Source: Acidovorax radicis N35 (GTDB lineage Bacteria; Pseudomonadota; Gammaproteobacteria; Burkholderiales; Burkholderiaceae_C). From it: 64,000 bases of DNA. The translations under genes were made by a program, and so were the position numbers. Below are positions 9,197 through 17,480 of this stretch, piece by piece. The stretch lies in contig NZ_AFBG01000019.1 in the NCBI RefSeq assembly GCF_000204195.1, positions 186,001-250,000 of the forward strand, read 5' to 3'. The notes under the pieces are model-generated. The model was not told where the DNA came from and ran no database searches. It saw only the letters and a program-made list of their open reading frames with translations. Numbering within the stretch: the first letter of the stretch is position 1; every line of letters starts with the position of its first letter.

Positions 9197-9718
9197 ATGA
9201 CAACCATTGCTGAACTGCGCTCTCAATTGATCGCCGCCCAAAAGCTCACCGGGCAGTCTTCGTATGAGCGAAGGGCCCCGTCGCCCAAGGCTATTCCCGC
9301 GCTTTTGAAGGCGAAAACTGACATCCAGGCATTTATCCTGCTCCATGAAAGCGAGGCGCAAGCCCACCGGCTCCTGAGTACGGTGCAAGAGTGCCTGTTG
9401 AACTATCCGGGAGCACGAGCAAGTCTCGAACTAGCGATCCGGCTTTCTTCCCAACGAGAGGCCAAGGATCTGAAACGCTTGGCATTGCTGAGGGAGTATG
9501 AGAAAAAATGGACCGAGCTTCTCATCAGCCCAGTAGAGCTTGCAGGCCTTGGAAGCTTTCTTGAGCACGCGCTTTCCAAACAGTTGTGCAACCACTCTCT
9601 CGAACAGACCCGTTGTTGGTTGGCTACGCATTCGCCCACCAAGATCGATTCAAAGCTAAAAGCACTTCGCCACTGGGGCGGATACTGCGATTGCGAGGTC
9701 CTGCACAACGTAATATGA
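9197..9718 (+). CDS. DUF2695-type hypothetical protein
   Basis: 173 aa from ATG 9197, 4 nt after the previous stop. The C-terminus contains LRHWGGYCDCEVLHNV, the conserved cysteine-containing motif I associate with DUF2695. The N-terminal part is helical and of unknown function. Base composition is visibly lower in GC and codon use differs from the neighbours (many AAG/GAG mixed with TTG, CGA and AGC), which suggests relatively recent acquisition. Nothing in the sequence indicates a substrate or partner. Confidence 0.7.
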   Translation: MTTIAELRSQLIAAQKLTGQSSYERRAPSPKAIPALLKAKTDIQAFILLHESEAQAHRLLSTVQECLLNYPGARASLELAIRLSSQREAKDLKRLALLREYEKKWTELLISPVELAGLGSFLEHALSKQLCNHSLEQTRCWLATHSPTKIDSKLKALRHWGGYCDCEVLHNVI

Positions 9719-9759
9719 ATAGCCACCATTTGCATTGATGTCCATTCCGGGAGCTTTCC

Positions 9760-10005
9760 TTGGTCTTCTTCGCTCTGAATCGCTGCGGATACGAAAGTTT
9801 TTCCAAACTCAACATCTGGGACTTTCCGCTTTGGGTCGTTGATGGTGTTTTGTCGGCAGAAGAGCTCACAGCTCTCCGCATGCAAGGTATGGACGTTTCC
9901 GGGTTCAACTATGCTTTAGAGCTTGATGACATAGCTGGCATTCAAGACGCATTGGAAACCATCCGCGAGCACCATCCTGCACAAACCGTCTGGGTTAGCA
10001 ACTAA
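9760..10005 (+). CDS. Small hypothetical ORF, possibly N-terminally truncated
   Basis: 81 aa if TTG 9760 initiates; the frame is closed by a stop at 9736-9738, so there is no ATG option near the N-terminus. The translation reads like a real protein (FPLWVVDGVLSAEELTALRM then an acidic helix and HHPAQTVWVSN), but it starts abruptly inside what looks like a folded segment (VFFALNRCGYE). It lies 41 nt after the DUF2695 gene in the same lower-GC patch. It could be the surviving 3' portion of a larger gene. Confidence 0.4.
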   Translation: MVFFALNRCGYESFSKLNIWDFPLWVVDGVLSAEELTALRMQGMDVSGFNYALELDDIAGIQDALETIREHHPAQTVWVSN

Positions 10006-10047
10006 AGCGTCGCCAGCCCGCATACGGGGCATTTCAGGGGCGCGGCC

Positions 10048-10166
10048 CTGACCGCAAAAGCAGCTTCATCTGCACACACACCGGCTGCGCCGGCAAATCC
10101 GCCAGGTGCCGCACACCCCCCAGTCCAGCACCTCTACCGCATCGCCCACCACCCGCACACGGTGGC
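10048..10166 (-). pseudogene. Decayed 3' fragment of a histidine-phosphatase gene
   Basis: This stretch aligns by eye to the 3' end of the intact phosphatase gene (about 14561-14678), in the same orientation. About 85 of 97 compared positions match, including blocks CCGGCTGCGCCGG, GCCAGGTGCCGCACA and AGTCCAGCACCT. One base is missing relative to the intact gene in the C-run at about 10116-10121, which breaks the frame. The remnant ends just before the ABC ATPase stop at 10175. Confidence 0.75.
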
Positions 10167-10174
10167 GCCCCGCG

Positions 10175-11530
10175 TCAACGGCCAGCGTCCTCCGCACGCT
10201 CCTCATCCTTCGGCACAAACACCTTCTGCGTATTCGGATTGCAATCCATCAGCCCTGCATAGCGCCCCCAGGCGATCATGGTCTGGAAGGTTTTTTCCGG
10301 GTTGTCGTAGGGCAGCGCGCTGCCGATGTCCTTGATCACCCGGGAGGCATCCACTTCTTCATACTCCTTGAGCAGGGCAATGATGATGTGGAAGATGCGC
10401 AGCTTGAACACCTGCTCGGCGAAGATGGCGCGCCGTCCCTGGCGGTCGGCGGCCACAAATCGTCGGCCCAGCTCGGTGAAGCGGACCTCGTCCTTGGGCG
10501 TGTCGATCAGCTCCAGAATTTCTGCGGCCTTGACCAGGGCGATGGTCTCGCCGAACTCCTTGCCAATTTCGTCCGAGATGTCGTAGATGTTCGACAGCTC
10601 CGGCGCGTCGTGAAGAATGCTGAGCAGGCCCAGGATCTGCGCCACCGGCACCAGCGGGATGGACTCCATGCGGCCGCGTGCCCGCGAGATGGGGTGGCCC
10701 GCCACGGGGGTTTCGGCTGGAAGGTCGGGCAGCGTCATGGTGGTGATGGTTTCGTGGATGACCTTCACCAGCCGCTGGAACTCCGGGTCCCGGCTGTCGC
10801 GCGGGTAAGGCAGCGGGTTCTCCAGCACCAGGCCCAGCCTGCCAGGGTGTGGGAACAGCACCACGATGCGCGTGGCCATCTCCACCGCTTCCTCGATGTT
10901 GTGGGTGACCATGAAGACCGAACTCGGGCCCGTTCCCCGGCCCCGCCACAGTGTTATCAGCTCCTGGCGCAGGTTCTCTGCGGTGAGCACGTCCAGGGCG
11001 CTGAACGCCTCGTCCAGGCACAGCAGCCGGGGCTGAGACACCAGCGCACGGGCAATGCCCACACGCTGGCGCATGCCGCCCGAAAGTTCACGCGGATAGG
11101 CCGCGTGGTGGTTGCCCAGGCCAATCAACTCGATGGCCCGCCCCACCGCCGCATCGCGCTCGGCCCGGCTTGTGCGGTGCGCCATCAGGCCCACCGCCAC
11201 GTTCTGCGCCACCGTGAGCCAGGGGTAGAGCGCAAAGGTCTGGAACACCACCGAGGCATCGGAGTTGACGCCGTGCAGGGGCCGGCCATCGGCCAGCACA
11301 CGGCCGGAGCTGGGCTCGATCAGGCCTGTGAGGCAGCGCAGGATGGTCGATTTACCCGAACCCGACTGCCCCAGCAGGGCCAGCATTTCGCCCTCGCGGA
11401 TGTCCAGGTCGATGTTGTCGAGCACCTTGAGCTCGTGCTCCCCCGCGATGGTGAAGGACTTGTTGACCGCACACAGCTGGGCGATGGGTGCTGCGGCGTT
11501 GTGGGTGGGCACGGAGTTCGTCATCATCAT
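10175..11530 (-). CDS. Nitrate/sulfonate-type ABC transporter ATPase with AAA-associated C-terminal domain
   Basis: 451 aa. The N-terminal ABC domain has Walker A GQSGSGKS (residues 54-61), signature LSGGMRQR (149-156) and Walker B LLCLDEAFSALD (169-180), the form typical of the nitrate/sulfonate/taurine group. A linker (about 255-290) leads to a C-terminal AAA-associated domain (about 290-435; SRARGRMESIPLVPVAQ, then a helical region), as in ABC-AAA_assoc proteins. The start is the first of three consecutive ATG codons, 2 nt after the permease stop. The last residues are Glu/Arg rich. Substrate unknown. Confidence 0.9.
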   Translation of the reverse strand: MMMTNSVPTHNAAAPIAQLCAVNKSFTIAGEHELKVLDNIDLDIREGEMLALLGQSGSGKSTILRCLTGLIEPSSGRVLADGRPLHGVNSDASVVFQTFALYPWLTVAQNVAVGLMAHRTSRAERDAAVGRAIELIGLGNHHAAYPRELSGGMRQRVGIARALVSQPRLLCLDEAFSALDVLTAENLRQELITLWRGRGTGPSSVFMVTHNIEEAVEMATRIVVLFPHPGRLGLVLENPLPYPRDSRDPEFQRLVKVIHETITTMTLPDLPAETPVAGHPISRARGRMESIPLVPVAQILGLLSILHDAPELSNIYDISDEIGKEFGETIALVKAAEILELIDTPKDEVRFTELGRRFVAADRQGRRAIFAEQVFKLRIFHIIIALLKEYEEVDASRVIKDIGSALPYDNPEKTFQTMIAWGRYAGLMDCNPNTQKVFVPKDEERAEDAGR

Positions 11531-11532
11531 GT

Positions 11533-13296
11533 TCAGTCCAGGCGAAAGCGGCGTTCTGCAAACGCATACAGGCGCCGCCAGATCAGTTTGTTCATCAGCA
11601 AAACGAAGACCGACATCACCGCGATGCTGGCGATGATGAGCGGCGTGTTGCCCGACTTCGTGGCCTGCGCAATGAAGGCACCCAGGCCATCGGCCTGCAA
11701 GGTCGTATCGCCCCAGGTGGCGAGTTCGGCGACGATGCTGGCGTTCCACGCACCGCCTGCGGCCGTGCACGCCCCGGTGACCCAGAAAGGAAAGATCGCG
11801 GGCAGGATCAGGGTGCGCCACAACGCCCAGTTGTGCAGGCCATACACGCGCGCGGCCTCCTTCAGGTCGTTGGGGATGGCCATGGCGCCCGCGATCACGT
11901 TGAACAGGATGTACCACTGCGTGCCCATGGCAATCAGCAGGATGCTGCCCCAGTTCATCGGGGTCTGCGTGGCGACAAAGAAGCCCACCACGATGGGAAA
12001 CGTCATGTTCACGGGGAACGACGCGCCAATCTGCGCGAGGGGCTGCGCCCACTTCGCCACCCGTGGGTGGAACCCGATCCACACACCCACCGGGGTCCAG
12101 ACCAGCGTGGCGAGCACGGTCATGGCCAGCACGCGCAGCAGGGTCAGAAAGCCCAGCCCCACGATGTGGGCGACCATGCCCAGCGTGACCGCACCGTGCA
12201 GCGCAGAGATGGCAGCGATCAGGCCCCGCAATACCTCGAAGCCCAGCCACGCTGCGGCAGCCAGGCCCAGGGCGCGCAGGGGCCATGGGTTGCCTTTTCG
12301 GAAAGAGCTGCCCCTGCCAGGCCGCTGGCGCAGGAACAGGCCCTGCAACACGTCTGTGAGTGGCCGCCACACCGCCCGGCCGAGCCAGCTGAACACATAG
12401 GCCCGGCGCAGCAGGCCGTACACCCACGAGGTGGCTGGCGCAGCAGATTCCGTCAACTCCACTTTGAACTTGTCGGCCCAGGCCAGCAGGGGGCGCCACA
12501 CCAGCTGGTCGCTGACCAGGATCAACAACAGCATGGCCAGCACCGCCCAGAGCGCGGCCTGGCGGTCGCCCAGCTCGATGGCCTGCGCCATGTACGAGCC
12601 CAGGCCTGGCAGCTGGATGTCCTTGTTCATCACGCTGATGGCTTCGCTCTGCGCCACAAAGAACCACCCGCCACCGAAGGACATCATCGAGTTCCAGATC
12701 AGGCTGTGCGTGGAGGCTGGCAGTTCCAGGGTGCGAAATCGCTGCCAGCGGCTCAGGCCGTAGTTCGACGCGGCCTCCTGCATGTCGCCGGGGATCGTGA
12801 CCATCGAGTGGTAGAAACCAAAGGCCATGTTCCACACCTGCCCCGTGAAGATCGCGAAGATGGCAGCACATTCCACCCCCAGCAGGCTGCCGGGAAACAG
12901 CGCCATGAATCCCGCCACGGTGGCCGACAGAAAGCCCAGCACGGGCACCGACTGCAGCACGTCCAGCACCGGCAGGATGACGGCGCGGGCCGCGCGGCTC
13001 TTGGCCGCGAGGTAGCCCACCGCAATCGCAAAGAACAGCGAAAAGCCGAAGGCGATCCACATGCGCAGCAGCGTGCGCCCGGCGTAGTAGGGGATCTGGC
13101 TGGGCGACATGTCGAGCGGGGGCATGCTCGCCGCATCGAAGTGCACCAGCATGCCCTTGCCAAAGTGCAAGGCGCTCCACAGCAGGCCCATCAAGGCCAG
13201 CAGAACCAGGCCGTCCACCCAGCCAAAACCTCGCGGGCTTTCGTTGACGGCGAGTTGGGGCGCGGTGTTTTTCAGGTTGCGGTGCATGGCCAACAT
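11533..13296 (-). CDS. Double-length ABC transporter permease (nitrate/sulfonate type, two fused domains)
   Basis: 587 aa with two binding-protein-dependent permease domains in tandem. Each ends in a docking loop: EAASNYGLSRWQRFRTLELP in the first half and KEAARVYGLHNWALWRTLIL in the second. About 12 membrane segments in all. One chain therefore supplies the whole membrane channel. The start at 13296 overlaps the preceding stop (TGATG); ATG 13287 is an alternative. Together with the AAA-associated ATPase this forms a complete translocator, but no substrate-binding protein gene accompanies it. Confidence 0.88.
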   Translation of the reverse strand: MLAMHRNLKNTAPQLAVNESPRGFGWVDGLVLLALMGLLWSALHFGKGMLVHFDAASMPPLDMSPSQIPYYAGRTLLRMWIAFGFSLFFAIAVGYLAAKSRAARAVILPVLDVLQSVPVLGFLSATVAGFMALFPGSLLGVECAAIFAIFTGQVWNMAFGFYHSMVTIPGDMQEAASNYGLSRWQRFRTLELPASTHSLIWNSMMSFGGGWFFVAQSEAISVMNKDIQLPGLGSYMAQAIELGDRQAALWAVLAMLLLILVSDQLVWRPLLAWADKFKVELTESAAPATSWVYGLLRRAYVFSWLGRAVWRPLTDVLQGLFLRQRPGRGSSFRKGNPWPLRALGLAAAAWLGFEVLRGLIAAISALHGAVTLGMVAHIVGLGFLTLLRVLAMTVLATLVWTPVGVWIGFHPRVAKWAQPLAQIGASFPVNMTFPIVVGFFVATQTPMNWGSILLIAMGTQWYILFNVIAGAMAIPNDLKEAARVYGLHNWALWRTLILPAIFPFWVTGACTAAGGAWNASIVAELATWGDTTLQADGLGAFIAQATKSGNTPLIIASIAVMSVFVLLMNKLIWRRLYAFAERRFRLD

Positions 13297-14000
13297 CACC
13301 GCTGGAAGGCCCAGTTGAGCCCCACGGTCCACCAGGCGGGCGCACCGCCTGCAACACCCCGCGCCTGGCTCAGGTCCACGCTGAGCGCGTCGGTCACTGC
13401 ATAGCGCGCGCCCAGGCGCCAGAAGCCGGCGTCGCTCTCACGAAAGCGTTCTGCCACCAGCGACCAATGCGGCGTGGCGGCCCACTCCAGGGCTGCGCCG
13501 CCGCGCGGGAGATCGGGCCCTTGGCGGCGGAAATCACGGCCCAGGTTCATATGGACGGCCAGGCCCTCGGCCGGTTGCCAGGTCACGGGGAACACAATCG
13601 CGCTGCCAGCAAACCGTGGCCGGGCGTCCTGCCAGGCGGCCGAGACCACGACACCCACACTGAGCGATTCGGTCAGCGGCGCGGCCCATTTGACCTGCGG
13701 GCCTCCACTCACTGCTGCATCACTGCCAGACCAGCGCGTGCGGTCCAGATTCAGGCCAACCTCCAGCGGGCCGATCCGGCAGGCCGAGCCCAGGTGCACC
13801 AGCGTGCGGCCGCCCCCGCGCTCCCGGTCTGCCCAGGTTTCAACCTGGCACTGGCCGGGCTCCAGGATGGCGGCGTCGTCCACCGCGTGGTGGCCGCCCG
13901 CTGCATGGGCTTCCTGCAGGGCAAAACCCAGCACGGCAGCTGCAGCGCCCAAGTGCCGACGCGTTGGCAGGCCGGGGCGCACGGATCGCACTGCGCGCAT
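13296..14000 (-). CDS. Exported beta-strand-rich protein of unknown function (possible outer-membrane barrel)
   Basis: 234 aa from ATG 14000, chosen because it gives a normal signal peptide (LGAAAAVLGFALQEAHA, cleavage before AGGHH). An ATG at 14069 would add 23 residues. The mature part has alternating amphipathic strands (e.g. LEVGLNLDRTRW, LSVGVVVSAAW, WSLVAERFRES) and ends in the aromatic WTVGLNWAFQR, suggesting a beta-barrel. It is translationally coupled to the permease (TGATG overlap), so it may serve the same transport system, perhaps as an outer-membrane component. I do not recognise a named family. Confidence 0.6.
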   Translation of the reverse strand: MRAVRSVRPGLPTRRHLGAAAAVLGFALQEAHAAGGHHAVDDAAILEPGQCQVETWADRERGGGRTLVHLGSACRIGPLEVGLNLDRTRWSGSDAAVSGGPQVKWAAPLTESLSVGVVVSAAWQDARPRFAGSAIVFPVTWQPAEGLAVHMNLGRDFRRQGPDLPRGGAALEWAATPHWSLVAERFRESDAGFWRLGARYAVTDALSVDLSQARGVAGGAPAWWTVGLNWAFQR

Positions 14001-14558
14001 TGTGGGGAGGAACGGGCCGCGCGTGCAGCCTGCTGCGGGCACACGGCGTGTGGGTTCTTTTCGGCTCATGGGACTCTTTCTGGCTTCCTTGGCCTTGTGG
14101 CTTTCGGGGGGCTTTGAAAACAGCCGGGCGTGGCGCAGCAACGCGCCGCTGTTGCGGCCCGCAAGCTTCTGCATTGGAAAGATGGGGTGTGACGAGCACG
14201 CGGCAATGCGGCCCGGTTTGTGGTGAAACGTTAAGAAATGGCTTGCCACAAAGGGGCAAACACATCGCTGCGGCCGTGCGGCACACAGCGCGGACGCAGG
14301 GCGCTACGCAGCCGAATGTGCCGCACCTGCAAGGGCGCTCTTCACACCTGATCTACAACTGGCACTGTCCACGCGCGCGGCTCCGAAGTGACGACGGGGC
14401 GAATATTGCACCGCACAAAACCGAGCGTCAAGCCAGCCTCTGCAATCTTTACGAAATCTATATACGGAGCGAGGCGGTTCCCATTTTTTTGATGCGCGGG
14501 GCACGGCAGCGACGGAACCTGCCAAGCAAAAGCGCCGTCAAGCCACGCTGCCCCGGTT
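14001..14558. other. Long intergenic region upstream of the ABC module
   Basis: About 560 bp between the exported-protein start and the phosphatase stop. The part at about 14230-14530 is less GC-rich and contains AT stretches (AATCTATATACGGAGCG and a T7 run near 14486), so a promoter for the leftward ABC operon is plausible. No convincing gene, tRNA or palindrome was found. Open frames here have no family resemblance. Part may be residue of the rearrangement that duplicated the phosphatase 3' end. Confidence 0.4.
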
Positions 14559-15230
14559 TCACCGCACCAGCAGCTTCGTCTGGTCGTACACCGGCTGCGC
14601 CGGCAGATCGGCCAGGTGCCGCACATCGGCCCAGTCCAGCACCTCCACGGCATCGCCATCCACCCGCACGCGGTTCAGGCCAGCGTTGGGGATGTCGCTC
14701 TGGCGGGGGCCATCCAGGCCCGTGCCACGGGCTGTGCGCCAGATCATGTCGAGCACGCCGCCGTGGGTCACGACCATGACCTTCTGGCCCTGGTACTGCT
14801 GCGCGATGCGGCGCACGGCGTCCATCACGCGGGTGTGGAACTGGCGGGTGGTTTCGCCCCCGGGCATGCCGTAGTCGGCTTCAAAGCGCAGCCATCGCTC
14901 CCACGCATCGGCGTGGTCCGCCTTGACGTCGTCCACCCGCTTGCCGTCCACGATGCCGAAGTTTTGCTCGCGCAGGCTGCTGTCGGTGAGGGTGTCGATG
15001 TGCAGTTGCGGAAACAGCACCTGCAGGCTGGGGCTGGCGGTCTGCTGCGTGCGGATGAGGTCGCTGCAGACCAGGTGGTCTACCACCAGCTGGTCGGCTG
15101 CCAGGCGTTCGGCCAGGCGGCGGGCCTGTTCGTGGCCTGTGGCGTTGAGGGGCACGTCCACATGGCCTTGAAAGCGCAGTTCGCGGTTCCAGTCGGTCTC
15201 TCCGTGGCGGATCAGGATCAGTTCGGTCAT
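14559..15230 (-). CDS. Histidine phosphatase family protein (phosphoglycerate-mutase-like)
   Basis: 223 aa. The catalytic LIRHGETDWN motif lies at residues 5-14; further signature parts are CSDLIRTQQTA, the acid-containing LREQNFGIVDG, and the second histidine in VVTHGGVLDM. Start 15230 is supported by GGAG seven bases upstream. It is a two-histidine phosphatase; whether it acts on a sugar phosphate, a nucleotide or a cobamide intermediate cannot be told. A decayed copy of its 3' end lies about 4.5 kb to the left, and a family-A repeat lies about 45 nt upstream of the start. Confidence 0.88.
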   Translation of the reverse strand: MTELILIRHGETDWNRELRFQGHVDVPLNATGHEQARRLAERLAADQLVVDHLVCSDLIRTQQTASPSLQVLFPQLHIDTLTDSSLREQNFGIVDGKRVDDVKADHADAWERWLRFEADYGMPGGETTRQFHTRVMDAVRRIAQQYQGQKVMVVTHGGVLDMIWRTARGTGLDGPRQSDIPNAGLNRVRVDGDAVEVLDWADVRHLADLPAQPVYDQTKLLVR

Positions 15231-15267
15231 GCGCTCCATTATCGAATGTATACACACTATTGCAAGA

Positions 15268-15323
15268 CTTTTTGCTTGCTAGCGCTTATGTACAAAGCGC
15301 TTATAGCTATGATTTTTATAACA
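15268..15323 (+). repeat. Repeat family A, copy 2
   Basis: CTAGCGCTTATGTAC, AAAGCGCTT, then AGCTATGATTTTTATAAC. The palindromic core and the downstream AGCTAT element are both present. It lies between the phosphatase start and the end of the small exported protein gene. Confidence 0.8.
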
Positions 15324-15366
15324 ACCGAACGCAGGCAGACAGGCACGTGGTGCCGGGCGCTCTCTG

Positions 15367-15591
15367 CTACCGCATGGGCACGATGAGCACTTTGCGGCGC
15401 GGCCGGCAGCCGGGACCGTCGTAGGCGGCGCTGTCGCGCTGCCAGCCCTGGCCGGGGGAGGTTTGTGCACAGACCCGCGCACCGTCCACCGTGCTGCGCC
15501 AGTAGTACCAGGGCGCGGGGGCGGCCTGCACCAGCGGCGTCAGCGGGGTCAGCAGGGCCAGGGCGAACAGGAAACGGGAAACAACGGGCAT
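15367..15591 (-). CDS. Small exported hypothetical protein
   Basis: 74 aa with a clear signal peptide (MPVVSRFLFALALLTPLTPL, cleavage near VQA-AP). The mature ~50 residues contain WYYWRSTVDG and two cysteines (Cys42 and Cys62, in VCAQT and PGCRP) that could form a disulphide. I do not recognise a family. It lies downstream of the DUF429 gene on the same strand with a 36-nt gap, so the two may be co-transcribed. Confidence 0.6.
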   Translation of the reverse strand: MPVVSRFLFALALLTPLTPLVQAAPAPWYYWRSTVDGARVCAQTSPGQGWQRDSAAYDGPGCRPRRKVLIVPMR

Positions 15592-15627
15592 GGCGGTGGG
15601 GGAAACATCCAGCGTGTCCCGGCCATG

Positions 15628-16512
15628 CTACGCACCGTGTGCCGGGCCGATGCCTTGAAAAGCGGGGGCATTGGCCGTCACGATCCAGCCCTCCAGCGGG
15701 TCCAGCCCCGGTGGCAGGCCATACAGCGCGTCGCCGCCCTCGGCATGGCGCCGCTCGGCCCAGGCAGCTTGCACCAGGCACAACACGGCATCCAGGCTGT
15801 CGCCGCTGGCGTCGTCCACGAGGGCATCGCGCTGGGCGTGGCTGAGCGCCAGGCGCAGGCCCAAGCGCGTCTGGCCGATCTCCAGCGCGTTCACCAGGTC
15901 CTTGCGGGCGATAAGTCGCTCGGGGGTCTGCTTGGCACGGTCATCGCTCTTGTAGCTGCGCCGCTGCAGCACCTCACGCGCCAACAGACCGGGGTAGGCC
16001 TCCAGCCCCACGCGGCGGGGGTCGCCATCGTGCAGGCCCGGCACATGCACACCGGCGTCCAGCAGCAATGGCACACCCGCGTGCAGCATGTACGCCACGG
16101 GCGGGTTCACCCATTTCATCGAGGGGCTGGAGCCTGCGGGGCCGTCGGTGCCGCGGTGGGAAAATTTGCCACCCACCGGGCGGGCATCGCAGAACGCTGC
16201 GAACTGGTCGCGGATCTGCGCGCGGCTGAGGCTGCGGTAGTGTTGCATGCACGCCAGCCAGTCGGTGGGCCAACCCAACGCCTGCACCAGCTCGCGCGGC
16301 AGGCCAAAAGGCAGGTCAAAGCCGCCCACCCAGTCGCCGGGCTGAGACAGCCATCGGCCGAACGCGGCCAGGGTATCGAACCGCTCCAGCGCAGCGAGCT
16401 GTACGCGTGCGCCCCGGCGTTGGCCCAGAGCCAGCACGATGGGTTTGCGCCGCGTGGGGCTGCTGGAGAAGTCGCAGCCCAGCAGCAGGGTTTGTGGTGC
16501 GGCGGCCGTCAT
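15628..16512 (-). CDS. DUF429 domain-containing protein
   Basis: 294 aa. The N-terminus LLLGCDFSSSPTRRKPIVLA and the internal WVGGFDLPFGLP show the acidic residues of the DUF429 family, which has an RNase H-like fold and is often called a putative nuclease. The C-terminal region includes DALVDDASGDSLDAVLCL, with further acidic residues expected at such an active site. Start 16512 overlaps the EamA stop by 4 nt (ATGA), so it is translationally coupled to the transporter. Function unproven. Confidence 0.8.
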   Translation of the reverse strand: MTAAAPQTLLLGCDFSSSPTRRKPIVLALGQRRGARVQLAALERFDTLAAFGRWLSQPGDWVGGFDLPFGLPRELVQALGWPTDWLACMQHYRSLSRAQIRDQFAAFCDARPVGGKFSHRGTDGPAGSSPSMKWVNPPVAYMLHAGVPLLLDAGVHVPGLHDGDPRRVGLEAYPGLLAREVLQRRSYKSDDRAKQTPERLIARKDLVNALEIGQTRLGLRLALSHAQRDALVDDASGDSLDAVLCLVQAAWAERRHAEGGDALYGLPPGLDPLEGWIVTANAPAFQGIGPAHGA

Positions 16513-17390
16513 CCCAAGGCCAACGCCGTGACGCCTGCCGCAATGCACAGCGCGCCAAAAATGCGCGCCATGCGGTCACCCTCGCCCAGCAGGTGCCCGC
16601 CGATGAGGGCGGCAAACAGCATGGACACCTCGCGCGCCGGGGCCACGTGCGACAAGGGTGCCTGCTGCATGGCATACAGCACCAGCACATAGGCCACGGG
16701 GCTGACCACCGCCACGGCCAGCGCAAAACGCCACTGCGCCAGCCACAGCGTGCGGGCCGTGGGCAGGTCGCGCAGCACCACCGGCGCCAGCAGGCCCACA
16801 CGCACAAAGTTGCCCATGTAGTCCACCAGAATGGGCGACATCAGCAGAAACTTGACCGCATAGCCGTCGACCACCGTGTAGCTGGCAATGAAGGCCCCCG
16901 TGAGCAGGCCGTACAACATGCCTTTGTGCACCCGCGCCCGTGCGGCAGGGTCGTGCGCGGCGCGCAGCAGGCCCGGGCCGCCCGCAATCAGGAACACGCC
17001 CCCCACCACGCCCACGATGCCCAAGGCACCCAGCGCCGAGATCTGCTCACCCAGCAGCGTGATGGCCACCAGCGACGACAACAGCGGCCCCGAGCCGCGC
17101 GCCAGCGGGTAGACCACGGTGAGGTCCGCCACACGGTAGCCGCGCAGCAGGATGACGAAGTACGCCACATGCAGCAGCCCGCTGGCGGCGACAAAACCCC
17201 ACTCCACCGCGCCCCACTGCGGCACGGCGTCGCGCCCCAGGTACCAGCCCAGCGGCGCCCAGACGACCATCATGATCACCGAGGTGAAGAACGCAAACCG
17301 CGAGTCCCCCCCGGCCTTCTTGGCCACGATGTTCCAGCACGCGTGGATGAGGCCGGCGAGGATGATGAGGGCGAAGGCGGCGAAGGTCAC
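16509..17390 (-). CDS. EamA/DMT-family transporter
   Basis: 293 aa, about ten hydrophobic segments in two halves, as in the drug/metabolite transporter superfamily. Visible features are an N-terminal HACWNIVAKKA, the VVYPLARGSGPLLSS loop in the first half and LLFAALIGGHLLGE-like sequence near the end. Substrate unknown. It is followed by the overlapping DUF429 gene. The hairpin with a T-run at 17419-17450 separates it from the folE-BLUF unit upstream. Confidence 0.85.
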   Translation of the reverse strand: MTFAAFALIILAGLIHACWNIVAKKAGGDSRFAFFTSVIMMVVWAPLGWYLGRDAVPQWGAVEWGFVAASGLLHVAYFVILLRGYRVADLTVVYPLARGSGPLLSSLVAITLLGEQISALGALGIVGVVGGVFLIAGGPGLLRAAHDPAARARVHKGMLYGLLTGAFIASYTVVDGYAVKFLLMSPILVDYMGNFVRVGLLAPVVLRDLPTARTLWLAQWRFALAVAVVSPVAYVLVLYAMQQAPLSHVAPAREVSMLFAALIGGHLLGEGDRMARIFGALCIAAGVTALALG

Positions 17391-17418
17391 GGGTCAGAAA
17401 GAGAGAGGGCTTGAATGC

Positions 17419-17450
17419 AAAAAGCCGCAGCGCCATGGCGACTGCGGCTT
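17419..17450 (-). terminator. Rho-independent terminator after the folE-BLUF unit
   Basis: Reading the minus strand, AAGCCGCAG, an 11-nt loop, then CTGCGGCTT runs into a T5 tract (complement of 17419-17423). It lies about 190 bp past the BLUF stop and just upstream of the EamA start, where it would insulate the two units. Confidence 0.8.
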
Positions 17451-17480
17451 GATGTGGCCTAGAGAGTTTATCGATTCAAG

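Noticed and set aside
10018-10175. Second complete histidine-phosphatase gene
   Set aside because: Only the last ~100 bases match the intact gene, with a frameshifting deletion; the rest of the gene is absent.
11531-13357. N-terminal extension joining the ABC ATPase frame to upstream sequence as a 1060-codon ORF
   Set aside because: The upstream part overlaps the permease gene out of frame; three ATGs at 11530-11522 after the permease stop mark the true start.
11488-13404. Long plus-strand open frame across the double permease
   Set aside because: A shadow of the permease gene; the translation has no recognisable domain and is rich in Arg/Gln/His.
14230-14530. A riboswitch or structured RNA upstream of the ABC module
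   Set aside because: No recognisable riboswitch core or strong terminator stem was found; only moderate AT-rich stretches that could be promoter sequence.
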